Shown here in pieces: positions 10,261 through 20,940 of a DNA stretch of 64,000 bases; positions within the stretch are counted from its first letter, which is position 1; every line of letters starts with the position of its first letter. The position numbers and the translations under genes are program-made. The notes beneath the pieces are model-generated. The model had not been told where the DNA came from. It saw nothing but the letters and a program-made list of their open reading frames with translations, and made no database searches. Origin of the DNA: Cymbomonas tetramitiformis (lineage: Eukaryota > Chlorophyta > Pyramimonadophyceae > Pyramimonadales > Pyramimonadaceae); NCBI GenBank assembly GCA_001247695.2, contig LGRX02035263.1, forward strand, positions 52,064-116,063, in the 5' to 3' direction.

Positions 10261-10427
10261 GGTGCCATGTTATGCACACGGGAGATGTTTTTGAAAAGAG
10301 CAATTCACTATGCAAGTGCATTTCCCATGTTCATATTTCCACGTTCATATACAACCTAATGTATGGATACTTGCAAGTGGCATTATGGTATACGGCTATT
10401 ATTATCGTATGCAAAATTACGTACTGT

Positions 10428-10915
10428 GCAAGATGCTGCAACGGAAATATAGTGTATGCTTATGCGTATGCGCGAGATGCTGTAGTGAGCACAATGTGTG
10501 CGCTTGTGCGTATGCTTATGGTGGGATGCTTTGAATATGGCTTTGGGCGCACACTCGGCCGGGCACTGCCGAGAGTGCGCCCACCTCGAGGCGGTCAGGG
10601 ATTCAACCTGAGCTGACCGGTGGCGAACCGGTCAGGCTGCCGCCCCTATCACCTGAGACGTGCCGTGCGAGATGCTGCAACGGAAATACAATGTATGCTT
10701 ATGCGTATGTGCGAGATGTTGTAGTGCGCACAATGTGTGTCCTTGTGCGTATGCTTATGGTGGGATGCTTTGAATATGGCTTTGGGCGCACACTCGGCTG
10801 GGCACTGCCGAGAGTGCGCCCAACTCGAGGCGGTCAGGGATGCAACCTGAGCTGACCGGTGGCGAACCGGTCAGGCTGCCGCCCCTATCACATGAGACGT
10901 GCTGTGCGAGATGCT
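10428..10915. repeat. Two ~240-bp tandem copies carrying strong GC hairpins
   Basis: The unit starts GATGCTGCAACGGAAATA at about 10430 and again at about 10670, with a partial third start near 10910. Each holds GGGCGCACACTCGGC with its complement GCCGAGAGTGCGCCC (a single A-A mismatch), then a second hairpin ACCGGT-GGCGA-ACCGGT inside CTGACC/GGTCAG. Both stems are kept in both copies, which suggests structured RNA or a replication/recombination hairpin (inference). Confidence 0.8.
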
Positions 10916-10989
10916 GCGGTGAGCACAAATTGTGTGCTAATGTATGTGCTTATGCATATCTGTATATCTATGCGGTGCGGTGCTTTATA

Positions 10990-11662
10990 CATATTCAACT
11001 ATAAGGAGCGCTCACCTTTAGTTGTGGGTCAAGAGTAGCTTTGGGTGCGGAGATCTCAGAAGCCCGAGATACAGGGGTCGCCGACGGCGCCAGTTGCAGT
11101 GAACTCTGCATCACAAAGGGCATACACGCAGTTGTGAGTGTTGCGAGGCATAGAACTAGAAATGCGTTGATATATTATATTTGGAATCTAGTAATTATGA
11201 GTTGCTGACCTTTTTAGGGACTACAGAAGCTGGCTCTTGGGTCGACTGTGGCGTAGTTCCACAGGTTGCGGCATATGAACCCTGCAACACACGATGCTGA
11301 AATTCTTTTGGCTAAGCCACATGTGAACGCAAGTAGTGTTAAGGTTAAGGTTCACTCACTTTTGTGGCGTCTGCAGCTTCGAAAATGAGTCTTTCGGGCG
11401 GGTTAACAAATGATTCTCGGAGGTCGGTCAGGTCGGTCAATACGGTTTATCGCCAAAAGAAATTAAAATAAAAATTCTGCCGAAATGTAACGCTTTGTGC
11501 CCCCCCGCCCTGAGAACCACCTCCATGGCACGTCTTACATTTGATCGCCGGTGCAATAGTTTTGGGGACCGCACAATCGGGGACCACACATTTCTCTACA
11601 ACCTTTTCTTGCTTCCTCGAAATAGCTTTCTTGACAGCCTTTGTTCCACGGTTGATCCCCAT
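10990..11662 (-). other. Possible captured gene fragment with short minus-strand exons
   Basis: On the minus strand, open segments are bounded by good splice signals. One is about 11015-11108 (before GTGAGC, after TGCAG) reading LAPSATPVSRASEISAPKA. Another is about 11212-11283 (TTGCAG to GTCAGC) reading SYAATCGTTPQSTQEPA. A 71-codon ORF at 11447-11662 reads KCVVPDCAVPKTIAPAIKCKTC, a possible four-Cys zinc-binding motif. Together these look like Ser/Pro-rich linker exons of a host gene carried in the TIR element. The product is not recognised and the exon joins are not proven. Confidence 0.35.
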
Positions 11663-11734
11663 GTTTCTTGGGCAAGGCGTGCTACTTACTCTTAGGTTTC
11701 AGGAGCATAAAGTCCATTAAGTAAAGTCCGTCCA

Positions 11735-12522
11735 GAACTCCAAAGCGCCACATGTTCGTGCACATAGAAATATCCCACGAAAACATATTTGGGCGTGGAA
11801 CGCTAACAGATTTGGAGTCCGTCGATAAAACTTGATCGAACTCCAAAGCGCCACATCACGATGCACATAACATTATGTCCCGGATATGAATTTTGATGTG
11901 GAACGCTGACAGATTTGGAGTCCGTCGATAAAACTCGATCGAACTCCAAAGCGCCACATCACGATGCACATAACATTATGTCGCGGATATAAAATTCTGA
12001 TGTGGAGCGCTGACAGATTTGGAGTCCGTCGATAAAACTCGATCGAACTCCAAAGCGCCACATCACGATGCACATAACATTATGTCGCGGATATAAAATT
12101 CTGATGTGGAGCGCTGACAGATTTGGAGTCCGTCGATAAAACTCGATCGAACTCCAAAGCGCCACATCACGATGCACATAACATTATGTCCCGGATATAA
12201 AATTCTGATGTGGAGCGCTGACAGATTTGGAGTCCGTCGATAAAACTCGATCGAACTCCAAAGCGCCACATCACGATGCACATAACATTATGTCGCGGAT
12301 ATAAAATTCTGATGTGGAGCGCTGACAGATTTGGAGTCCGTCGATAAAACTCGATCGAACTCCAAAGCGCCACATCACGATGCACATAACATTATGTCCC
12401 GGATATAAAATTTTGATGTGGAGCGCTGACAGATTTGGAGTCCGTCGATAAAACTCGATCGAACTCCAAAGCGCCACATCACGATGCACATAACATTATG
12501 TCCCGGATATAAAATTTGATGT
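11735..12522. repeat. 104-bp satellite array
   Basis: About seven head-to-tail copies of a 104-bp unit, defined by CTCCAAAGCGCCACATCACG, CATAACATTATGTCCCGGAT and GACAGATTTGGAGTCCGTCG. The first copy is more divergent. The part GGAGTCCGTCGAT...ATCGAACTCC forms an imperfect hairpin. Spurious 72-codon ORFs recur every 104 bp on the minus strand. Confidence 0.95.
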
Positions 12523-12808
12523 GGAAACGTTCACTGCTGAACGGGAAGTGAAGGTGTCCACTGTAGGCATTTTTGCAGAATACTGTAAAAGTTCAAACTC
12601 ACCGCTAGAGTCGTCACGCTTCACATTTCACCGTCCAGCAGTGTGCAGCAGCGTGCGGTGGCCTCGCTAGCGGGTTGCATGTTATGATATTTCTCATTCT
12701 TGCTCGCTGCAATATGTCACAGGTTTGTAGTGCATGTTTTTATATGTATATGTATTATTTTGTGTGTGCTTAGCGCGCTCATCCTTGGCATGCGCGGAAC
12801 TTTGACTT

Positions 12809-12877
12809 GGAGTGAACGGGAAGATTCCCGCGAGTCCTTTGCACTCGAAATAGTTGGTTCAAATCCAACTCACTCCA
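12809..12877 (+). tRNA. tRNA-like sequence with perfect acceptor stem but odd D arm and loop
   Basis: The acceptor stem GGAGTGA/TCACTCC pairs 7 of 7, the T arm GTTGG-TTCAAAT-CCAAC 5 of 5, and an arm CGAGT-CCTTTGC-ACTCG 5 of 5. The D arm is GGGA-AGAT-TCCC with a tiny loop. Position 8 is A instead of U, no eukaryotic A box is present, and U33 is missing from the anticodon-like loop. It could be an organelle-type tRNA copy, a degenerate tRNA or a tRNA mimic. The nominal anticodon UUU is not reliable. Confidence 0.4.
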
Positions 12878-13560
12878 CCTCTGCTTTTCATTTTCCTTCG
12901 TTAATTTCGTTTGTCACTTATATTCTCTTCATCTTTACTGAACGTTACTTGGTTGGTTTTGTTTTTCAGATCGCTGAAAATATTCGAGTGGTGAAATCAA
13001 TTTTTCCACCATCATCTCGCGTTCACATTCTAGCTTCTTTGAGGTTCCTAGGTTGCTAGTTATGTTTTGCACAAGGGAATCTTCAATGCGTTTTCCGCTT
13101 TTTACTAAGTGTTGGTTCTTTGCTTTACTTTTCAGATCGGCTGTTTTGGAGAAACCCTATATGGAGAAAATCGACCGCCTCGAGTTCTTCATGAGCTTCA
13201 AGCTTCCCTTCGAGCGTGCTAGGTTGATAGATTGTTTACAATCGTAGTGTTGGAACTAGAAATCGTACGAATAGAACGTTATTTTGCGTATTGGTAGGAT
13301 AGAGATGAGTAGTCCCAATTGTATCCCATCGTGCCAAGCTAGCTACACTATCGTATTAATATGATTGTAATAAACATGCTCGAGTGTTCCATGCGTATGC
13401 GTGATGTGCTAGCCTTCGCATAGCATACTCATTGTGAACACACTTTATGTAAGTAGCACACATTTTCGCAATCCTCTTGTGATATTGTGCATATAGATAG
13501 GCCTCGTACACGCGCACCAGAGCTGTACCCACCATTGCGTTCATGTGTACCCTTTTCGAG
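12878..13560. other. No clear gene
   Basis: Two TTTTCAGATCG acceptor-like sites (about 12966 and 13133) precede short open stretches (ENIRVVK; PYMEKIDRLEFFMSFKLPF). They may be remnants of captured exons, but no gene model is supported. The rest is AT-rich. Confidence 0.3.
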
Positions 13561-14345
13561 TACACATGCACCTATAGCGTACTTATGCATACGTACGTAC
13601 ATATCGGGTACATATGTATGGGAGGCTCGTACACGCTTGGTACATGTGTACTAATAATGCACCGATATACACGTGCATATGGGGTACGTATGCACCAGTC
13701 ATGTTAGTATCAATAAGTACATATGTACCTGGTCTGCGTACATGCGTACCCGGCATGTACCTCACTCAAATGTACATGCGGGGTGCATATGCACCAGTCA
13801 TGTTAATATCAATAAGTACATATGCACCTGGCTTACGTACATATGTACCTGGCTGCGTACATGCGCACCCGGCATGTACTTGATGCGTAGGTACATGTAT
13901 GGTACGTGCGCACCAGTCATGTTATTATCAATAAGTACATATGTACCCGGCCTAAGTACATATGTACCTACAGTGTACCCCGGGTGTCCCAACGGTAACA
14001 AGTAACGGTAACATCCAACGGTAACCTGAGTACATATGCGGTACACATGTACCCGTCCATGGGTACATATCGGGTACATGCGCAGGCGGCATAAGGTACA
14101 TAAACATACGCATGTACCCGTCGTGTACCCGTTCGTGGGTACATGCCGGGTACGCATGCCGCGCCGCGAGCAAGTACACGTCGGGTACAAGGCAAAGTAC
14201 ACGTGTACCCGACATGTACCAAACCCCGTTTTTTACTGTTTTGGTACACGTCGGGTACTCGTTGGGTACACGTCGGGTACACGTGGGTACACGTTGGGTA
14301 CACGTCGGGTACACGTCCCGGGTACATGTCGCGTACATATGCACT
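13560..14345. repeat. GTAC-rich degenerate short-motif repeats
   Basis: About 790 bp are dominated by GTAC palindromic words such as GTACATATGTACC, GGGTACACGTCGGGTACAC and CATGTACCCG at 8-25-bp spacing. Direct copies of CACCAGTCATGTTA plus TATCAATAAGTACATA occur near 13690, 13790 and 13912. Long ORFs on both strands (RTYVPG, GYTSGTR) are artefacts of the repeat. Confidence 0.9.
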
Positions 14346-14379
14346 GGGGTTTCCAAAATTTGTAGGGAAACACGATTTC

Positions 14380-15235
14380 CTGCTGTTTACAGTGACCAAA
14401 ATGGCCCCGCACGACTACTCCAAAACCCTAAATGTCAAAATTATATATATATGAGTTTGTCCAAACCTTCGCCAAACTTCTCCAAAAATATCAAGCCGTA
14501 TAATAACGCATTTCCCGAAATTATGCACTTTATAGCGGACCCCGCATATGCGAAACCCCTGCTCTCACAGCCAATATTGCACCCGCCAGCAACCATAAAA
14601 CCCTAAAATCTTGGCTATGCAACTTTCTAGTGCCTTCAACTAACTTGGTGCACCTTCCCAAACTCGGCGATGACCTTTTATCAACACATTCATGTGACGC
14701 GCATGCATGCCAAGTGCAAAACACGATTTCCTGCGGTTTGCAGTGACCAAAATGGCCCCGCACGACTACTCCTAAACCCTAAATGTCAAAATTTTATATT
14801 TTTGAGTTTGTCCAAACCTTCTCCAAACTTCTCCAAAAATATTAAGCCGTATAATAACATTTACCGAAATTATGCACTTTATAGCGGACCCCGCATATGC
14901 GAAACCCCTGCTCTCACAACCAATATTTCACCCGCCAGCAACCATAAAACCCTAAAATCTTGGCTATGCAACTTTCTAGTGCCTTCGACTAACTTGGTGC
15001 ACCTTCCCAAACTCGGCGATGACCTTTTATCAACACATTCATGTGACGCGCATGCATGCCAAGTGCAAAACACGATTTCCTGCGGTTTGCAGTGACCAAA
15101 ATGGCCCCGCACGACTACTCCTAAACCCTAAATGTCAAAATTTTATATTTTTGAGTTTGTCCAAACCTTCTCCAAACTTCTCCAAAAATATCAAGCCGTA
15201 TAATAACATTTACCGAAATTATGCACTTAAGTATG
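14380..15235. repeat. Subterminal repeats, right side (three copies, inverted relative to the left)
   Basis: Blocks with ATGGCCCCGCACGACTACTC, CCTAAATGTCAAAATT and GAGTTTGTCCAAACCTTC recur near 14400, 14750 and 15099. A ~349-bp unit is nearly identical at 14530-14880 and 14880-15230. They are the reverse complement of the left-side block. Confidence 0.9.
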
Positions 15236-15270
15236 TAACCCCCGTCCACCCACGCGTGCCACATGCCCGC

Positions 15271-18200
15271 GTACCTAATGGCTTCGGCCCTACATCGGCG
15301 CGCTCGGCTATTCGAGGCCACGTCATCGCCATGCAACACGATGGCGCGCAAATGCTTTGCGCGAACACCTTGCCGCGGCTGGATTTGGATCGGGTATTAT
15401 CATTTGCTTTTGTCGGCAAGGTTGGGCAATGGGCGGCGGCACGCCTCAAGCTATCGGATGAGTACAAACGATTGCGACCGGAAGTCGTATTTTTGTGGTT
15501 GAAGGCCTTGATCCACATGGGGCATCCGGCATACCGTGATTTCGCGGTACCGCACATCCGGAGCGTCGCTCCTGGTGGGCACGCCGTTGATGATGATGGG
15601 TCCACGCCAGTAACTCGACTTCTGGACGACACCGATCCTACCGTACTTGAAGCACTGCGCAATTTGCCTGACAGGGTGCTAGATGCGTGCCCGGAGTATA
15701 CCGACGAGACGACCGTCCGCATCGACCGACGTGTCGGATCGGATGTCGCACTGACACGTCAGACCTCACGCTGACGATGAGCAAGGCTCTCAAGCAGTCG
15801 AGGTTGAGGAGGCCGGTGGAATCGGGAACGTGTTATTGGTCTCCCGGCCTGTTAACGAAAATCAACCTGTTCTAGCTGTTTTGAAAGCAGTTCAGGAGAT
15901 TTCGCCTGACACCGATGATGACTCCGGCGAACCCTCCCATCCCTCCGACGACGGGTCGCATGACAACCGCCCGGCGCCTCCGGCCGCCGATAACGTCGCT
16001 CGTCCTACGACGACACCGCACGAAGTGCCGATCACCTTTGATGGCAAGCCCGTTAACGAATTCACCGATAACGATTTTCTATTCTACGGGGCATTTCCGT
16101 GGTTATTCTTTTCTCCCCAACATGGTTTGCCGAAAGCGTCACTGAACTCGCGACATACTCGGCATTTGTTACTGCAGCACAACACCCGCTTCGACAATGC
16201 GGATGCCATTCTCACCTTGTTCAATCAAGCTCAACGCCACGCGGCGTGTCGGCAAGTCGCGGCTAAAGTAAAATCCGACGATGCTTCAATTGCTCGGTTT
16301 ATGGAAATAATCCGTCGAGAAGATTTCCGTAAGGACCTGGAAGAATGCACGAAGCGGCCAAGGACCCTGAAGGCGACAAGGCGAAAAAGCTTTTGGCGGA
16401 AATTGCCCCCATCCTTCGATTGAGCGGCGGGACAGTCCCGTATGGGCCTGGGGAGCGAGGGCAAAACATTTCTAAGATGATGGCCATGTCGTAGATGTAT
16501 TGCAACCCCACCTTCTTCATTACCGTGTCCCCTCCCGATATGGACAATATGCTCACTATCCGCATCTGCAAGCCATCTTCAGAGGATCCCATGAGGCCGT
16601 CAGATGAGGAATGCATCGGATTTGTTTTTGAGACTGCGCCGGCACAACGCGCGGCCTTGTTGGCCAAGCACCCCGCCGCTGCCGCCGAGAGCTTTAGAAT
16701 TTTGATGAAGGCCGTGGTGGAAGGTCTCTTGGGACTACATCTGGAGGGAGACGCGAATAGAACACAACCGTTGGGATCTCGTGAACCGTGTGTCTTTGTT
16801 ACTACGCTTGCCGCGTTTTTGGGGGTAATCGAAGCACAGCAACGTGGAGCTCTGCACTTTCACGGTACTTTGTTCGGCTGCGGTATTACTGCCACCATTT
16901 TGGAAAAGATTTCCGAGGACCCCGAGCTCGCCGCAAGAGCGGGAAAAGTACTCGACACTATCGTGCAGGCGCATTTGCCGACGTGGGCGCACGAGGAAGT
17001 TCATGCACGCCGCGCCCAAGCGGAGTCCGCGGATAGAGCTGCACCTCGGCTCGCAGTCTTCGATTCTCCTTTACCGTTCGATCAATCGCCAACAGCAAAC
17101 GATCAATCGCCACGACGCGATGATACATCCCGACCGCCTCCTACTTCTTCAACGCGCGCCCCGCAGCACGACTCGTCGACGGAAGTTTGTGGACGACACG
17201 AAACGATATGATATCCATGCAATTCACATGCTCCACCGCCTTCGGCCTTCTCACCGTTCGAGGTTCGTTGGTGTCGAGTGTCGGCTTATTCGATTCGACA
17301 TGATCGACATACTTTCACTTGCAGAAAGCCGCCGAACGGCCGATACGGGTGCCGCTTGTGTATGCCCCACGCTCTACATCCTGAGGCTACTGGTCCGAGC
17401 GAACTCTTGGTGGTTGAGGGCTCCCCGGAGCTCAACGACGAAGGAATTACGCGTTTCAACGTGACCGATGCCCGGGAAATTCAGCCCCGTGTCAGGCGTG
17501 ACCCTGATACTCCTTACATCGATGCACCTCTCGTGGAACCAGACAAACGAGTGATTGTCTAGGAACATTACAGACCTGAAAGTGACGATACCTTTATGAC
17601 CGCCTTCAATCGGGCATTCGCCGCCTGCCTCGGGGGCAATACTGCCATGTACATGCTTGGGTCAGTGGAGCAAGCGAAGGCCGCTGATTACTATATGTTT
17701 AAGTATATGGTGAAGGATCCGTGGGAACCCGCTATCACATTGGCTTGCTTGTACGAGGCTACGAAATCTGTCGCCCACCGACCCTCGGTGGCTGACAATT
17801 CAGGTACCGAAGTCCGAACCGCGCAACATGTTATTACGCGCACTTTAAACAATATCACCGGGGCTCAGGAAATTGGTGCGGAATAAGGGGCATCTTTCTT
17901 ACTTGGGTTACCGTCCGTTCCGACGAGCGAGCGATTTTGGTACGTACATGTGTGGGCGGCGGTGAAAGCGTTTGCTAGCGGGCGAAGCGAAGGGTCGGAG
18001 CGAAGTGATACGCGAACCGCCGCCGATGAATCGGATGATGACTGCGCCGATGAGGATATTCAGGATGCGGTGTTATTGCCCGGCGTCGACGCCGACGACG
18101 TCGTCCCAGATTATGGAGAAGCGGAAGTGATAAACCAAGGTCACACGGTGCAAGGTGGGAGTGGTGCTACCGTGTATCGAGGCACCGATGGTGAACCTGT

Positions 18201-19269
18201 CCCGGTCTCCCAACATATTCATTACCTGTATCGGGGTGCGGACTTGGCCTATCTAAACCTGGTGGAGTACAGTACGGCGCCCTTGTGGACGTGATTCGTC
18301 AGCCCAAGAAATCCGAGGATGCACATATGCCCGAACCAACCTCTACACCTGGTGACAATGACCATCACGAGGTCGGCTCGAATCTCGGCGGGGCTCCTCC
18401 ACGTGGGCGGCCCGTGAACGGACTCTTCCATTTTCATTCCAATCATCCCTTGTACGACACGCACGTGCAACGCATTCGATCAAAGTTTAAGTGTCCCATT
18501 TTAGCCGGCGGACCTCCTCCTAAATATCCTGGACCGCGCATTGTCGGGAACACGACTTGGATGAAGAAGGCCGAGAAATATAGCGATTACATGCTCGCCC
18601 TTATCAAGCCTTGGAATGTTGCCGAATGGATGGCTTGTATGGATAGTGCTGACGACGCCGACGAACCACAGAGCTTGAAGGGCCCGGCCACAGGTTGGGA
18701 AACCTTTTGTGATTGGTGCGAGGCAGCCTCTCGGCCTGATGCACCTTTCATTCTGCGAGCGCGTCTCGCGTATGTCGAGAACGTGACGTTCGGACTCAAT
18801 GTGAATTCGCGGAAGAAGAAAATCCTGACCCAATGGCGCGCCAGGGCAGTCGTTGACTGGGAAACTCTCGAAACCGCCGCAGACAAGGGGCAAGGCCCAT
18901 ACGTGCCCCCCGCCGAGACCGGTACGGACTGTGAAGTCCCTATGCGCGACCGTGATATGGAATTGACAGCTCTTATCGAGGAGATTCGTCGCCGCAACCA
19001 TCATGTTGAACAGAATCTCGACGGTGGCAATGAACGGCTAAATTCGTTCAAAGAGGAGGTGCGCTTTGTGAAGAACTCCGTCAAATTTTTTGAGAAACTG
19101 CACACCGATACCCTGCCCACACACGCCTCCGTCAATCTTTCGACCTCCGATGTTCCTGGATCCGCCTGGGTTACACGTTCTCAATTGGTATCATCCCACA
19201 CTCAACAAGACGCTGATCGTGTAGTAAACGTGATGGCACTGGAGCCGGACGCGCCCATCCCTGCCCAAA
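15271..19269 (+). pseudogene. Helitron replicase, Helitron_like_N and HUH Rep segment
   Basis: Coding resumes with ARSAIRGHVIAMQHDG, FVGKVGQW and later PVNEFTDNDFLFYGAFPWLF, the Helitron_like_N signature. The Rep domain has NPTFFITVSPPDMDN, the HUH motif RGALHFHGTLFG (about 16846-16880) and, further on, the tyrosine motif KAADYYMFKYMVKD (about 17678-17720). A zinc motif CRKPPNGRYGCRLC follows HTFTC at about 17310. Decay is clear. Frame changes lie near 15765 and 16345, and in-frame stops are TAG 16492-16494, TGA 17209-17211, TAG 17560-17562 (a probable former TGG in IVWEHYRP) and TAA 17884-17886. The last part (18285-19277) encodes WETFCDWCEAAS and a coiled linker, and is cut by the second TIR insertion at the AAA at 19267-19269. 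Confidence 0.8.
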
Positions 19270-19620
19270 CACACTGAGAAGGAATCGTGGTAGAATGTGG
19301 TAAACTGGTGTTAAAATGTGGTAAACTGGTGGTAAACGGCGGTAAGCCCCTATGTGGGGTGGTAATCAGGTGGTAAACGTTAAAATATTTATGAAAAAAA
19401 AATAACCGGACGGTAAATCATTGGTAATTTGCGGTAACATAGGTTGAAGCATGGTAAAAGCCTGGTAATTTCAGAACGGAGCGTGGTAAACGAGGATCTG
19501 GAATGGTAAATGGTCGTGGCCTAATGGTAAATGGATATAAAACTTCGCAATGTAGTATAAATATAGAGACGGAGCTGGTAAATCGTGGTAAACGAGGATC
19601 GGGAATGGTCTCAGATCGAG
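19270..19620. repeat. GGTAAA-rich subterminal region
   Basis: Irregularly spaced GTGGTAAACTGG and GGTAAA words fill the left end. The right end (25590-25970) has the complementary TTTACCAC words. No ORF of note. Confidence 0.8.
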
Positions 19621-20940
19621 ATGTGCAATTCTCTGGTCTGTGTCACCAACGCAAGGTAGAATTTGAAAGGAGTGGAGCGCCGTGCCCGTCCAGTCCCCGG
19701 GGGCGAGCTTGCTATTCATTCTGCCGCAAACTACTTTTTACGGACTCAACAGGCAAGGAGCCTACCGTCTCGAAGGCCAAAGAGTCGGCAAATTCGAGCA
19801 CGCAGCGAGCAGAGGGTGCAGCTCACGTTCCTCTCAGCTCGATACTTAGTCTTCCCGTGTCCCTCGTGGCATTTTTTTGGGACCTAGGGGGATATATTAG
19901 TTTCCGAATCCCTGTAAACACGTCTGATACCTAAGTCTTCGAACAGTGGTCATAATGGGAGCTGATCTTGAAGTCAACGGTTCTGAGGAGGTAGCGCCTT
20001 CATTCCTCTTTTACCCACTTGGACGTTCATCGCCTCGAAATAAATTTACGGTAGTAGACTTTTTGGTTTCTTCGGCCATGCAATGCGGCTGTGTAAGGAA
20101 CTGTTTGTAGTTAGTTTTTGCGAGTTCGATTTGCACGAGAGGAACCCTAGGATCTTCCTGATGTTTCAGCGTGCTATGCAATCGGACACGTCAACTGTCA
20201 TCCTCCTGGAAAATCGATATATGCGGGGGTCTTATTTCTTTGTAGGCGGGAAACGGAGTCGTTACGGATGTTGTAAACGGCGCTCCGACTTCAGAAAAGG
20301 GAGCGAGCAGAAGCAAGAAGCGACGCGAGAAAAAGAAGGCCGCTAAGGTAGTCCATGCGACGGTTTTCTAGATTCGGCGTTCAGCCCTGCTGTACGCTGT
20401 AGTTTTTTTCCACCACGGGAATGAGAGCGAAGCAAGCTTGTTGCGTAGAGGCTTTCAGAAAGTGATAAAGAGGCGCCTGTGTTTTGCTTCCCACTTGCTG
20501 TCCCTGTTTTGATCTTTCTATCTTGTTTTAAACCAACCCTTCACGTCTCAGGAATTATGTGAGAGTTTGTTAAGGCTGAAGAACGCAGTAGCGGTACTCG
20601 ACTGGCTATTACTTACTCGATTCCTATTTTATACCTGACCTCTCTCCAACCTCTGTTTCGGGTAGGCAAATCCTCCTCAAAAAAACTGCCCACAGACCAC
20701 GCCATCGCACAAAACCTTGAAAACCATGTGTTATGTCCGGTGTTAGGGCGTTGAATCAGAAGGCTAGCTTCCATGCGGTTACACTCCTGCACGTGTGGCT
20801 TCCTCCGAGGCTTCCTCGAGAGGGTCGTGCCGGAAACCCGTTTCTTTTATCTTTCTCGTTCAAGCGGCAACCTACATATATCAGCCCACACGGACCGAAC
20901 TCGAGCCACCGATTCCGCATTGTGCGCTTCTTGCCGGCAG
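19621..20940. other. Interior of second TIR element without a clear gene
   Basis: Mixed-composition DNA with short ORFs only. I see no recognisable domain. Some of it may be intron of the possible captured gene to the right. Confidence 0.3.

Larger units (their letters stand above)
9342..15270. mobile_element. 5.9-kb non-autonomous TIR element inserted in the Helitron
   Basis: The terminal inverted repeat is 22 bp, GGCATGTGGCACGCGTGGGT plus GG, at 9342-9363 and inverted at 15246-15267. Beyond it come looser subterminal similarities. GTA flanks the element on both sides (9339-9341 and 15271-15273), and deleting the element with one GTA restores the Helitron frame. The right end carries three extra bases (CGC) beyond the TIR, so the exact end is uncertain. 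No transposase is visible. Contents from left to right are subterminal repeats, a hairpin-rich duplication, a possible captured gene, a 104-bp satellite, a tRNA-like sequence, GTAC-rich repeats and inverted copies of the subterminal repeats. Confidence 0.8.

Noticed and set aside
10540..10660. tRNA gene in the hairpin-rich duplication
   Set aside because: Two simple hairpins are present but no T loop, A box or B box.
11873..12489. Repeated 72-aa minus-strand ORFs
   Set aside because: They follow the 104-bp satellite period exactly and have no independent support.
13583..14399. Several 60-143-aa Cys/Thr/Tyr-rich ORFs on both strands
   Set aside because: All derive from the GTAC-rich repeat tract.
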